64,000 bases of DNA from assembly GCA_030549495.1 (NCBI GenBank), contig JAUIRK010000081.1, positions 62,001-126,000 on the forward strand, written 5' to 3'. Below the pieces are notes generated by a model. That model worked only from the letters and a program-made list of their open reading frames with translations. It was not told where the DNA came from and searched no databases. The position numbers were made by a program, and so were the translations under genes. The DNA is from Nectonema munidae. Its lineage: Eukaryota; Nematomorpha; Nectonematoida; Nectonematidae. How positions within the stretch are numbered: position 1 is the first letter of the stretch; every line of letters begins with the position of its first letter. Of the stretch, positions 12,801 through 23,395 are shown in pieces.

Positions 12801-12832
12801 CGTGGTTCCTAGTCAGAATCTCTGAAGCCAAA
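12801..12832 (+). repeat. short dispersed repeat, copy B
   Basis: Second copy of the 9.93-kb word, without the long low-complexity tail. Family unknown. Confidence 0.4.
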
Positions 12833-13399
12833 TTTTGAAATTACAAACTCAACAATAAACTTCCAGAAATTTCTATCTTTATCTAAATCATTAAACTCAC
12901 AAAGCTTGTATGTTTTCAAGTGAAATGATTTAAAATCTTTAGCATAACTAAAATAAATTTTGAAATACAAATTTCTTTCATTTTACAAATATCCTGCCTC
13001 AATATTTGAAAAAATATTAGTAAACAAAAATGGAAGTGACGTTTCATAGAGAAGCTAGATTTAATATTTGGCTTGTTTCTACCCAAATATACATTATATA
13101 TAATGTTATCTCGTTCCTTTGACTGATGGGAGTGGATACATGGCGACACTTCCTATACATCTCGTTGATCTTGTTTTTGTAGGATGTTAGAAACGAGAGG
13201 ATGAAGTTTTCAGTGTCTGTCTATTGTCATGAAATGAGTTTAAATTTGTAAAAAGTTGAAACACATCTCGTTGAGATATGATGACGATGAATCCGGGATA
13301 TTATCATTGGGAAAGACAATGCTACCATTGTAGCATACTTAATTAGAGAAACAAAAAAAGGCATGCAAATAAAAGGCTTATTCAATTGCGGGTAAACAA

Positions 13400-13760
13400 A
13401 CGAGGCGTTAGTAATAAAAAACGATTTTACAAATTCTGACGCGTAAAAAGATATGCGAACAAAATAAGAAATTGTTGTCGCGGGAATTGAAGGCAACAGC
13501 GCACAACGGTTTGCACATAACAGCACAGCGATGAAGGCTTAGAACAGAGCACGCTGTAAATAGGCACTCTTTCAGTAGTGATGGAGGCAACATGACGTCA
13601 TTGGTAATGAGGCTTTGCACCCACTGCTCCACCTGAGCAGAACAAAGGGTGATGAGTGCATACGCACACACACAGACACACGGAGTATCTTTGGAAACGC
13701 CACCGCAGATAGAAGAGCTAAAGGAAGGCAGGAGTTGTTCTATTCGAGCAATTAATTAGC
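13400..13760. promoter_or_regulatory. higher-GC intronic island with a full CRE site
   Basis: A compositional island inside alpha-actinin intron 1. It holds a perfect palindromic CRE, TGACGTCA, at 13593-13600, an E-box CACCTG near 13630, and a CTGTAAATAGG word near 13556 that is close to a MEF2 site. A CA run follows at about 13665-13681. An enhancer for a muscle gene would fit, but this is motif-based inference. A minus-strand open frame of 87 codons crosses it; I do not recognise it. Confidence 0.25.
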
Positions 13761-14475
13761 GCTCAACAACAAACATAGCGATACAACTTTTTCAAGAGAG
13801 ATATCAACTAGAAATTGCAATTTTTTTATTACCTGAAGTGCGAGGGAACTCGAAAACAAATTTTAAACTTCTCAGGATTTCATTCAATCCCTTTGAGGCA
13901 TTGATTTTCGAAAATTATTATTTATCTGCTTTTTCTTTTGAATAAATTTTCATTAAACTTTGAGGAGAGCTAGAGAAAATATTAGACTTCAAGTACTTAC
14001 AAAAATCGGACTCCGATTCCAAACACTCTATAATTTAGAATATTCAAAGCCAAAAGTTACTTCAGAATGGTCAAAAGAAGGCCCACTCAACATAGCCTAA
14101 TGGTTCAACTTTCAAAAAATCAAAATTTTGAAGACTAATCGTCTGCTTTTTCAATCCAATAAAAGCGGGGATTTTCATTTCTTGGGACTCTGGTGCTCTC
14201 ACTGGCCCTTAAACCGTGAACGCATGATTTAGAAGGTAAGAGATGCATGCAAAAAGGACTTTATTGACTTTTGAGCCCCGATTGAAGCACAGGTAATGGT
14301 AAAGTTACTCGAAGAAGTGGAAAATTTGTTTAGCGAGTTATATAGCATATTCAGACTAAAGATTAATAAAACGCAACGAAGTTTATGACTATAAAGGGAA
14401 AGGTAGAGTGTGGTGTTTTCCTCGACAAGGCATAATTGCGACGCTTGTATCGAACTATGAGGAAAGGAGACTTAA

Positions 14476-14540
14476 TGAGGGATCGAACCCAAGACCTTGA
14501 GTTATCGAAACCCACCATCTAACCAACCTTACAAGGGAAA
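14476..14540 (-). repeat. tRNA-derived SINE head
   Basis: On the minus strand, GGTTGGTTAGATGG (A-box-like) is followed about 30 bases later by GGGTTCGATCCC (near-perfect B box). The spacing fits a tRNA-derived polymerase III promoter. The intervening CGATAACTCAAGGTCTT is shared with copies at 4868-4932 and 45659-45722, so this is a dispersed family and not a single tRNA. Confidence 0.55.
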
Positions 14541-14778
14541 TGGGTTACAATCTGATGAGTGCTTCCTTTATCAGAGCAATAATTTCATGCTTGAAGACAT
14601 TATAAGAAATATTTTTATATAATGCACACATAAACGACGATTACATTGCTTCCAAATCTTTGATAGTTGAAATTATTAAAAACTTCGTACCCGCTCCAAA
14701 AAATTCCAATCTTATGTCCTCAGGTACACAATAATGGTTAGAATTTCCTGGTTTATATATTTAGAATATGGTTTATAT

Positions 14779-15082
14779 GTTGATATATTATGTATAGCGA
14801 ATACATGTTTATTTTAATTTTATATCTCATGCTAATCATTTTTTTTTAAATATTAATTAAAAGAGGTATTATTTTCAATAAATTTTTACTTTTCATTCCA
14901 TTTAAATAGGCTTGATTTTTGTTTTAATTTCACGCATATTTAATCAAATAATGTTTTATCGATAAAAAATAAACAAGTTATCAAAAAAGCATAATTTTTT
15001 AAACCTATCTGTAACGACTTCCTCCAAAATAATACTTTTTAAATGTGGCTGGATGATTGGTCGTATCTGAGAGGATTTACTG
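14779..15082. mobile_element. pogo/Tigger-like MITE, copy 1 (right end present)
   Basis: About 220 bp starting GTTGATATATTATGTAT is shared with 19021-19260 in the same orientation. The right end at 15082 reads inward as CAGTAAATCCTCTCAGATAC then GACC, preceded by TA, as in pogo/Tigger termini with a TA target site. The left end was not found. No coding capacity. Confidence 0.55.
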
Positions 15083-16490
15083 TATATATATTCATTTATG
15101 ATTTCAGAGCTTAGAATATTTTATATTACTTTTTGAAGGTTTTGCTCTAGCCTTGGTCTCTGCCGACCCATTGAAAACACTCAATGCCCCATAGGAAGCC
15201 ATGGCGAACTATTTTTGGAGAGACTGGAGTATAATTGAGTGTTTTAACTTTTGTTTAGCTTTAAAATACTCGCATAGACAAATGTGAGAAACCAAAAATA
15301 ATTTAGTACTAAAACTTTCTTATCTTCTCAAGCAAGATTGGACATCAGTATCGGATCAATTAAAAATGGTCTGCTTTAAGACTTTCGGACAGAACACTAG
15401 TGTCTCATAAAATAACGTCGTAATATAAAAATTCATCGAAAAAATAGACAGACGATTGGTTTTTAAAATACTCTGTGTGAAAGTGCTAAATTAAATAAAA
15501 ACTCGTGCAAAAAGATGAGAATATTCGTTTTCAAAACTTGAAAATTTTTAAAGAAGTTGTCTAAATGCAAGGCATTTGTGATGATAAATTCGCCTAGAAC
15601 TCCCAGCTTTTGTATTAGTCCGCTTAATACAAATGATTCTAAAATGGGCAACAGACGATGTCCCGTTTTAAATTGAAATCGGTAGAAATTGGATAACGTC
15701 ATCTGTTTCAATATGCACTAAAAATTGCTATGAATGAAAATGAACATTACACCCGTTTCTCCTTTATAGCCAATCTTCAAGATTGTCTCCCCACAGAAAA
15801 AAGTCTTTTAAAAGTCAGGCTTCATTGAGGAAATTTGATTTAACGAGTATACTCTGATTTTTCGGATTTTACAGCCTAAACTTACTCGAATAATACCAAG
15901 AAATTAAATTACTGGGCGCTAATTTTTAGTACAAAGCGGCAAAATTGCTGTTCAGTCATGTTATTAACAAAAGCTATACTGCAATATTTGGTTAAGTTTT
16001 TGGAAGATAAATTAAGTAACACAAAAAAATTGTTTTTTATAAAAAAAAATTATTAAGGATTATTAGGTTAATGATTCTTTTATGAGTTTTTAGGAAAAAG
16101 TAAATGAAATCGAAAAAATCATTTTATATCCATGTTTATTTTGGCTTCTTATCGTTATTTATTGAAGATGTTTCAAAAGTGTGCATATTTTTTATAGCAA
16201 ATAAACTACATGTTCTATTTTTCCAATTTGGTTCACATTCTCTTATAATAACAAATGAATGAAGTTGTTTCTTGACTGATAATGGTGTACATTTCTAAAT
16301 TTTAGAATGGTTCTAGGACAATTCCTACAAGGATCAAAATAGGAAATATGAAATACAAAATGTCAAAAGTTAGACCTTAGCGGGTACAAAGTGACAGATA
16401 TATCAACTATGATTCAACACCAAGAATCTCTTTCTTAAAAGCTGCCATATCATTTGCATTCATTTTATTCTTAGCCAACATCTTAGTGAA

Positions 16491-16632
16491 GGCAAATGCC
16501 TAGTGGTAGAAGCGTAGGGACTCGAGCCTGTTGATCTGGGTTCGATTCCCGACAGTGCCATCTGACTTACCATGTGTGCAGGTATCAAAGATTATTCTTC
16601 CCTTGGACGCCATACCACAAGAAACAAAAAAA
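16491..16632 (+). repeat. tRNA-derived SINE or tRNA pseudogene
   Basis: GCCTAGTGGTAGAAGCG resembles a D-arm/A box, and GGGTTCGATTCCC is a perfect T-arm/B box 36 bases on. The acceptor stem pairs only at its outer four bases (GGCA with TGCC), so a working tRNA is unlikely. A unique body of about 60 bases and an A-rich tail (GAAACAAAAAAATT) follow, which is SINE structure. Confidence 0.55.
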
Positions 16633-17436
16633 TTATTTCATTATTTAGTATTCCTATTTTTATTTGCATTTGATATGTAAAGCCTTTTAGGAAAAAATTA
16701 AAACAAGCACAATTTGTCCTGTGTCACAGTTGTCCATGTATGAACAGGTGGAGTAGTAGGTGAATATAAATCAATTCCATATGAGGAAAAGAGTGAAAAA
16801 GTTTGTAAATGCAATAACAAAAGAAATTTTAATTAGAATACTTTACATATTCTCTTTGTTTTGAGAATATTCATCAGCATCACAATAAGAAGTCAATAGA
16901 ATTGTGTCAGATTACTGTTTTCTTATTTATATGTATTTAGCATACATATTAAAGAGAACTCATTACATAGGTATAAATGGCGATTAACGTGATTTGAAGA
17001 TAAAAATGCGACATTTTAAATGTGGCCATAAATGATATCACTTAAACTCATACCCCTTTCATGGAATCCACAATAACATACAAACGCAAACAATAAATAC
17101 AGATATCCAGCAAAACCATAAAAAATTCAAATAGACACACACTAATTCGGGCATAAACTTTACATCTTTAAAATTACTTCAAAATAGACAATTAGACATC
17201 TCTCACATATATTGAACATCATACGGCTTCAAAAAATGTGTTCACTGTATGGAGAGGTGTTCAGTATAAATTACGCCTAATTTTATCATGAGGCCTACAA
17301 AAAGTTCTTATTTGATATCATTTTTAAAATAATTTTTCAGAGAAATTATATAGTATCTATATGGAATTGGGGTTGAGAGAAATAAAGGAGATATATATAT
17401 ATATGTGGATAGAATAAACTGCTTAGAACACATCTC

Positions 17437-17641
17437 GGTACTTATGGGTTATCTCCCCCCCCCCCCCACTCTAAAAAATTTTTTTTTAAATTTTATTTCA
17501 ATTTAAATGATGAGTAAAAATAATAAATTACTTGTTTAAACAGGAGTCCAATACATATTTATTACATACAATACATATTTTATACATACAAAAATTTTTT
17601 TTAATTTTTTAGAGTGGGGGCAGAGATAACCCATAAGTACC
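17437..17641. mobile_element. 205-bp MITE with exact 8-bp target duplication
   Basis: Inverted ends GGTACTTATGGGTTATCTC (17437-17455) and GAGATAACCCATAAGTACC (to 17641), with matching C-run and G-run sides and ACTCTAAAAAATT/AATTTTTTAGAGT further in. An exact direct repeat CACATCTC flanks it at 17429-17436 and 17642-17649. The middle is AT-rich and contains two near-copies of ATACATATTTTATACATACA-like sequence. An 8-bp duplication points to hAT or a related class. Confidence 0.85.
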
Positions 17642-18503
17642 CACATCTCTATTTTAAAGGAACAAATTTGGTCAAATTAGCGAAAGCAGGAGTATATTTT
17701 TTTAAGTTGTATTTACTGTCAGAAATTAGAACCTTATGGGGATGGACGTAATGGGGGATGGGGTGGAAATTTTATAGGACGAGACAAAAGATAAAAACTG
17801 TGCAAATAATTATTAGATAAACAGTTCTTAACAATAACGTATTATGGTTTGCTTTAAAATCTACATTTCATTTTGAAAATAAAGAGGAAGAATCAAGTCT
17901 GTCTGGCAAAAATCATCTGTTTTCACAGATTAGAAATATATTTATAAATTTTGTAAAAAAATAGTAAAGAATTGTCAGCCTAATAAATTATTTTAACAAA
18001 AAAAAAGCAAAAAGTTCCATTGAAAAACATTGTTTTAGGTTCCCACAAGAACTCTTACTTACATGATAAAGAGTTATTGTTAAACTTCGAATATATTATT
18101 TTTCAATAAAACTATTTGTTCCTTCATTTCCTTATACTTTACTCATTTCATTGGTAAACAATTGGAACAGCCTAATTTTTAGCTTTAATTATATATACAA
18201 CATAACTAAACTTTGATAGCTAAGATTTCTTAAATCATTTTTGGTTTAAACAAGCATTGATTATATTGAGTAATATTAATGGAAGCAAATCAATTCGGCC
18301 ACTAAAAATATTGATATTAATATTGTATTGAAGACGAATTGTCCATGAACCATACTTTTTCCTATACTTCCTATACGAATATTTCAAAAAGAGCTTTCCT
18401 TTAACAAAAATGACAAAAAAAGTTTTTTTTTCTCCATAATTAAAAATCTTTACAGTGAATCTTTAAAGCACAAACTGTAGATACTTCATTAACGCGCCCT
18501 TAC

Positions 18504-18536
18504 TTGATTTACTACCGCTCGTTCAAACAATGCCAT
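18504..18536 (-). CDS. candidate alternative first coding exon of alpha-actinin
   Basis: On the minus strand the sequence CACCATGG gives a strong start context. The frame reads MALFERAVVNQ, then meets CAA followed by GTAAGG, a near-consensus donor. The eleven codons end in phase 0, the phase needed to join exon 2 (TFTAWCN). The upstream 80 or so bases are clearly richer in GC than the surrounding intron, as a 5' UTR might be. Splicing would give a short N-terminus replacing the 43 residues of exon 1, and would lose the Gln or Glu expected at the start of the actin-binding signature. This is inference from start context, phase and donor; it could be a chance ATG. No transcript evidence is available here. 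Confidence 0.3.
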
Positions 18537-18660
18537 GGTGAAAGGAAACCCCAAAAACACCAAAGCCGTGTGGTTGATTAACTGCCGGTTCTGTTCAGTG
18601 TAGGGATGAGTTAGTGAGAAACAGTTGATCTCAAAAAATGTCATTGTGCAACATCATCTA

Positions 18661-18870
18661 GTAGTGATGGGACGATTAATCGATGACCTCCTGATACCTC
18701 AGTCTCGATTCTTTTTATTTTAAGGAATATTTAAAAAAAAGTTAACTGATTTGAAAATTAAAAATATTTCTCAAATTTTTAATGATTCAGAATTAAAATC
18801 GCAATGGGAATCGGAATCGTATATTTTTTTAAGAATTGGCATCGTGCAAAACTTTGGTATCATACCATAA
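18661..18870. mobile_element. hAT MITE fragment
   Basis: TAGTGATGGGACGATTAATC followed by alternating ATCGATT-like and GGAATCGGAATCG words resembles a common invertebrate hAT MITE end. The right end is not clear and a pogo-like element begins at 18878. Boundaries approximate. Confidence 0.35.
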
Positions 18871-18877
18871 CTCTATA

Positions 18878-19260
18878 TAGTAACGCCTCTGAAATAAGAC
18901 CCCTCTACAATACAACTTCTTCAAAGATAAGACTTTATTTATAGACAAATATAATTTACAATAATTATACACCTCTTACGACTTGTCTAACCCCTTACAT
19001 ATGACATCAATTTATTAAATGTTGATATATTATGTATATTGATACATATTTATTTTATTCTCATGCCAATGATTTTTTTATAAAAATGTTAATTAAAATT
19101 GGAATTATTTTAAGCAAATTTTCATTTTTTTTAATTTTTAATTTAAATAGGATTGATTTTTATGTTAATTTCATACATATTTAATCAAATAATGTTTTAT
19201 TTATAAAAAATAAACAAGTTATAATTCTGCCATGACGTTATCAAAAAAAGTATAAAATAT
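18878..19260. mobile_element. pogo/Tigger-like MITE, copy 2 (left end present)
   Basis: The left end TAGTAACGCCTCTGAAATAA then GACC matches the right end of copy 1 read inward, with a few changes. The inner part from 19021 is the same sequence as 14779-15000. It carries an extra block of about 19 bases near 19231 that copy 1 lacks. The right end was not found. Confidence 0.5.
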
Positions 19261-20283
19261 GTTAAATTTATAAATGGAGTTATTTTTTGTGATCGTTCAT
19301 AAATAATGTCAACCGATTTACCTCCATTTTCAACTTATGAATATCTATATTTCTACTCTATAAAATATATGAATTTTGTTTTACATACCCCCCCCCTCCC
19401 TTTTCAGTTGACGGCATTTGTGACTTAACCGGTTTTTTACTGTCATGTGAAAAAATATTCAGTTTAATTAAGCTAATCATTTAAAAAATAGGTTCAGTTA
19501 ATATTTTTTCGTTTTCTTATTGATTTTAATGTTTTTAAAACCAGGTGTTTTTTCACAAATGGCAAATAGTCTACATTTTTTAAAATAGAGTACGGATACA
19601 ATAAAGTTTGTTTGTACACACACACAAGCATTTTAATACAAGCACTTCATACACATGAATCTAATCAATAATACGCTATCTTTTATTGAAGCACTTTGAC
19701 ATTTTTTGAGCCGATTTGATATCAGAGTTACTTCACATGTATATCCTTGATTTCTTGATATACCACAACATAAGTGCCATAGCATTTTGTCGAACAGAAT
19801 AAATACAATGAAAGGCTAGTATTTGCATTAAAAATTTATTGAATAGACCAATCAAAAATTACTTTTTTCGAATACATTTGGTTTGATATAGGGGCATTTA
19901 ATAATGTTATCCGTATAAGATAAAAATAATTAATCTAAGAAACTAATGATGCGAAATTATAGTGAAGAATCAGTAGTAGTAGTTTATTTCAGTAAAAATT
20001 TTTGTACATGACATATGATGGTGAAAAAAAGATATGCACATAAAATTAATAGTTTCTGAAGTTTCCGACCACACAAGAAGATAATTAATAGGAATTGAAG
20101 TATCAAATGAGGCATCTAACAGTACATACGTTCATATGTATAATTTAAAATATTAATATTTAAAACAAAAACTTTATTTTGACTTCAAACATAAATGATC
20201 TTATAAGGATAGTTAAAAATTATATTAATTTTTAGACCTAAAATGCCTTTTTCCCTACAGAAATTTTTTTTCAATTAAAATAC

Positions 20284-20412
20284 CTTTCGTTGTTGTTTTT
20301 CCCAAGCGGGATCCAATAAACCTTCACGCTCCCAATCTTCTTGTTCCATATAATTGCTATTATAACCAGAATCACAAGCTTGAATATTCATTTGCATACT
20401 GTGATCTGACAT
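20284..20412 (-). CDS. Actn: alpha-actinin, first coding exon (exon 1)
   Basis: Encodes the 43-residue N-terminus of alpha-actinin, the antiparallel-dimer actin crosslinker of muscle Z-discs and stress fibres. The ATG at 20412 opens MSDHSMQMNIQACDSGYNSN, followed by YMEQEDWEREGLLDPAWEKQ, which matches the arthropod alpha-actinin N-terminus closely. The exon ends AAG at 20284 and is followed by GTATTT, a usable donor, in phase 0. I chose this ATG because the actinin-like residues start just after it; an in-frame ATG 17 codons upstream would add a hydrophobic, AT-coded stretch not seen in the family. The last residues QRK join exon 2 (TFTAWCN) to complete the actinin-type actin-binding signature. 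Identity is as good as certain; the exact start is likely. Confidence 0.93.
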
Positions 20413-20536
20413 TTGGTAGTAATTTAAAGAAATGAAAAAAAGTTTAAATAAAAAATGGAACAAAAAAGGAACAAAAACATTAAAAAATAAAAAATTTAAT
20501 AAAATATATTTTTATATCTTTAATTTTTAGTTTGAC
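20413..20536 (-). other. possible 5' UTR part of exon 1 with a splice acceptor
   Basis: Upstream of the alpha-actinin ATG the minus strand reads TTAACTAATGATTCTTTTTTAG, written here as branch-like TTAACTAAT, then a T-rich tract, then AG at 20538-20537. No other AG with a pyrimidine tract lies nearer the ATG. If used, the first coding exon would start at 20536 and a non-coding leader exon would lie further right. This is inferred from the motif alone. Confidence 0.3.
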
Positions 20537-20670
20537 CTAAAAAAGAATCATTAGTTAAGTAATGTTCCAATTCCAATAAAAATTTTTTGTTTTTTTACTC
20601 GGAAAGATCAATTATGTATAAAATAAGGTGTTTAATGTTTTAAACAGGAGTGCCCATCCGAAGGGTGATG

Positions 20671-20740
20671 ACACTCCCCTCCCCCCCCCCCCCAATGTGA
20701 TTTTTAGGGGGCTAAAAAATCGTTCGTCCCTCCTTTTAAT
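20671..20740. repeat. C-run repeat fragment
   Basis: A run of 13 C at 20681-20693 followed by TTTTTAGGGGGCTAAAAAATCG. It looks like the end of one of the C/G-run non-autonomous elements common in this window. No pairing end was found. Confidence 0.3.
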
Positions 20741-20946
20741 AATTTCTAATTTTCTGAATTATAACATAACTTTCATATTTTTTTCTCTCATTATCTATAC
20801 ATAGTGTATACACACTTCTATATTTTTCACTATTTTACTTAATAAATTGAATTGAATTGAATAACATAACATAATTTTATTAGCGAAAAGTAGGCGAAAA
20901 AAGCCTATAAAAATATTCGCATCATTTTTATAGAAAAGAAAAAAAT

Positions 20947-22660
20947 TTAACCGTGATCAAACACGTTCTCTTTCCAAAAATTATCGTGCCTGTTCTTGAA
21001 AATATTTAAAGACGGAGAATTAACAACGAAATCAGGCAAAGAATTCCAATCATTTATCATACATTGTGAAAAAAATCTTTTCAAAAATGACTTTTTGCAA
21101 TGACCCTTTCTAAATTTGTAAGAGTGAAATCTTTGCAATCCTTAAGAGAATTCTGGTAAAACTTGTGAAATTGTTCTCAAATTACTATTTACAATATTGA
21201 ATACAGCAACCTTATCATTTCTTTTGAATTTGTACATCATGGAGGGCAAATTCAAACTTTTTAGTCTTTCCTTATATTTTACATTCCAAGAATCTTTTGG
21301 TGATTGTTCTTTGGACTCTTTCAATGTTTGCAGCATCACAGGAATAAAAAGGATAAGCAACGACGTTTCCATACTCTAAAATCTGTCTAATAAGTGTTTT
21401 ATAAAGAAGTGAAGGTGTGTTGGCATCAAACAAAGCGAAGCATTTGTGCACTTTATGAAAAACTTAGAAAGCCATTGACACCCTCTTTGAGATATTTTCT
21501 CTAGAATCAAGATTAGTGTTGATAATTACACCAAGATCTTTCTGTTTATCCACTTTTTTTAATTTATGTCCTCCAATAAAAAATAATTTATCATTTTGTA
21601 ATCCAATTTTTAGGTGGGTACACTTGTCTAGATTCTGTTTTATTCCCAACTACCACACCAATGAAAGATGCTAATTAAGTCACTCTGCAAGCTAGCTTTA
21701 CCAGCAGAATCAGACAAGTTGTAATTTTTAATATGATCGGCAAAAACTTTTAGTTTGGAGCTAACTATGTTCAAGAGGTCATTCAGAAAAATATTAAATA
21801 GCAAGGGACCCTGAAGAGATCCTTTCGGTACATCACTTGTAACAACGTTTTCTTTTGAATAACTCCCATTTACAACAATTATTTGTTTTCTATCTTAAAA
21901 GAAATCGGCTAATAATGACTGTAAGTTTCCTTTTATGCCAATTGATTTTAGCTTATCAATCAAATATTTATGTGGAATGGAGTCAAAAGCTTTGTGAAAA
22001 TCAAGGTAAATCACATCAATTGTATCATTCAGCTCAAGTAGATGAACCAAATCGTTTTGAAATTCTAATAGGTTCTTTATAGTAGATTTACTATTCATAA
22101 ACCCATGCTGATTTAAATGAAAAAACTGAAGACTTTCTATATGGCTCGCAATATTCTGAGCTATAAAAGACTCAAAAACCTTACAGAGAATTGAGTAGAA
22201 GCTCATAAGTCAATAATTGTGACAAAATTACTTTCTCCAGTTTTGAGTACAGGTATGACTAAAGCTGTTTTCCATAAATCTGAAAAAAATTTTCTTCTAA
22301 GGATTTTTCAAAAGCCATTTTAACTCGAAGAGCTAAAACATCGTGTAATTTACTGATAATGTAGGGATGTAAGTTATCAATCCCATAGGACTTGAACTTG
22401 TCTAAGCTTTTTAACTTATTACATATTGTACCTATATCAAAATTAATATAGTCAATTGTAACGTTACAAGTGGTCAAAAAGTTGTATTTATAAATGCATG
22501 GATTCGAAAAACAAGAACTAAAGTACTCACTTGAATTACCTCTCTCAACATCTGTCAATAAACGAAACCGATCAGATCCTACTAGTTCAGAGAAATTGAC
22601 TTTTTTCTTTGGATTTATGTACGACAAAACTTTTTTAGGACTACGTTTATAGTTTGAAAG
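20947..22660 (-). pseudogene. LINE reverse transcriptase remnant
   Basis: Pieces in order: FHEKKLLSNYKRSPKKVLSY (about 22660), a linker with KSYGIDNLHPYIISKLHDVL, RT motif A VIYLDFHKAFDSIPHKYLID (about 22015), motif B VPKGSLQGPLLFNIFLNDLL (about 21810), the catalytic motif read as VFADHIKNY where FADD is expected (about 21740), the DKQKDLGVIINTNLDS segment (about 21535), and the C-terminal INDWNSLPDFVVNSPSLNIF (about 21030). The second catalytic Asp is His here, and several frames are used, so it is dead. Order and motifs fit the CR1/Jockey group. Confidence 0.75.
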
Positions 22661-22849
22661 AAGTTTCTTCTCATGAAATACCCTAGTTTTGAGCGTCTTT
22701 TTTTAAAACATTCAATACTTGTTTATATATGGTAAATATACCTTCGCATCTAAAACTTCAAATAAATATGAGATAAATATGCTGAGAAAATATTTTTCTT
22801 GTAATAAATAGAAATTTTTTTGATGTTTATCAGTGTTATTATACCTTGA

Positions 22850-23395
22850 ATTCCAATTAATTCAATGCATGAGAAAGCTGTAGAAACATCTACTCAAGAA
22901 ACTGTTATACTCAGTTTTTCCATGACTTTCTTCTTTATAATTTTTAAATCTTTTAAATTATCTCCTGAAACAACAAACTTAAACGAATCATCATTTTTTT
23001 GGTTTTTTGTATCAGCCACAAGTTTAAGAGATTTTATTTGTATTCTTTCTACTTGATTAAAATCATTGGAAACAAAAATTTTCCTAAAATTATCAGGAGC
23101 TTTCTCACGATAATTTTAGGTTACTTTCAATATTTTTATAGGTAAATCTAATTGGTCTTTTAGAAAATAAACAATCAGTTTTTTTACCCAATCTTACAAT
23201 CTTATTAATCTTTACAAATTTAAAATTAAGATGAGTATTGAATATCTCATTATATATCTTTTTTATTGTATTTATTAGGCTTCTTTCTTTTCTGAGTAGA
23301 TTTTCGATATTAATTTTCCTGATAAAGTTAAAGAATGAATATATAAAATATTTTTTTTTCATTAACGTCCACTTCTTTGTTATAGTAATGCACAT
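22850..23395 (-). pseudogene. LINE ORF1-like remnant
   Basis: Minus strand reads INKIVRLGKKTDCLFSKRPI (about 23180) then, after a frame change, KAPDNFRKIFVSNDFNQVER (about 23090) and a Lys-rich end near 22890. This RLGKK..RPI and FVS.D....R pattern is what I recall from ORF1 proteins of invertebrate CR1/Jockey LINEs. A stop ends it just before the 190-base gap. Assignment is by motif memory only. Confidence 0.45.

Larger units (their letters stand above)
3052..20283 (-). other. alpha-actinin intron 1 (about 17.2 kb)
   Basis: The gap between exon 1 and exon 2 is bounded by a GTATTT donor and a TTTGCAG acceptor. It holds the mobile elements listed separately plus long AT-rich stretches. I see nothing coding in 3500-4700, 5000-6380, 8760-9900, 10050-10540, 11240-12150, 15090-16480 and 17650-18480. 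Low-complexity runs resembling AATCTCTGAAACC lie at 9931-10070. A GT run is at 10809-10823. Confidence 0.8.

Noticed and set aside
16491-16560. Functional tRNA gene
   Set aside because: The B box is perfect but the acceptor stem fails after four pairs, and a SINE-like body and A-rich tail follow.
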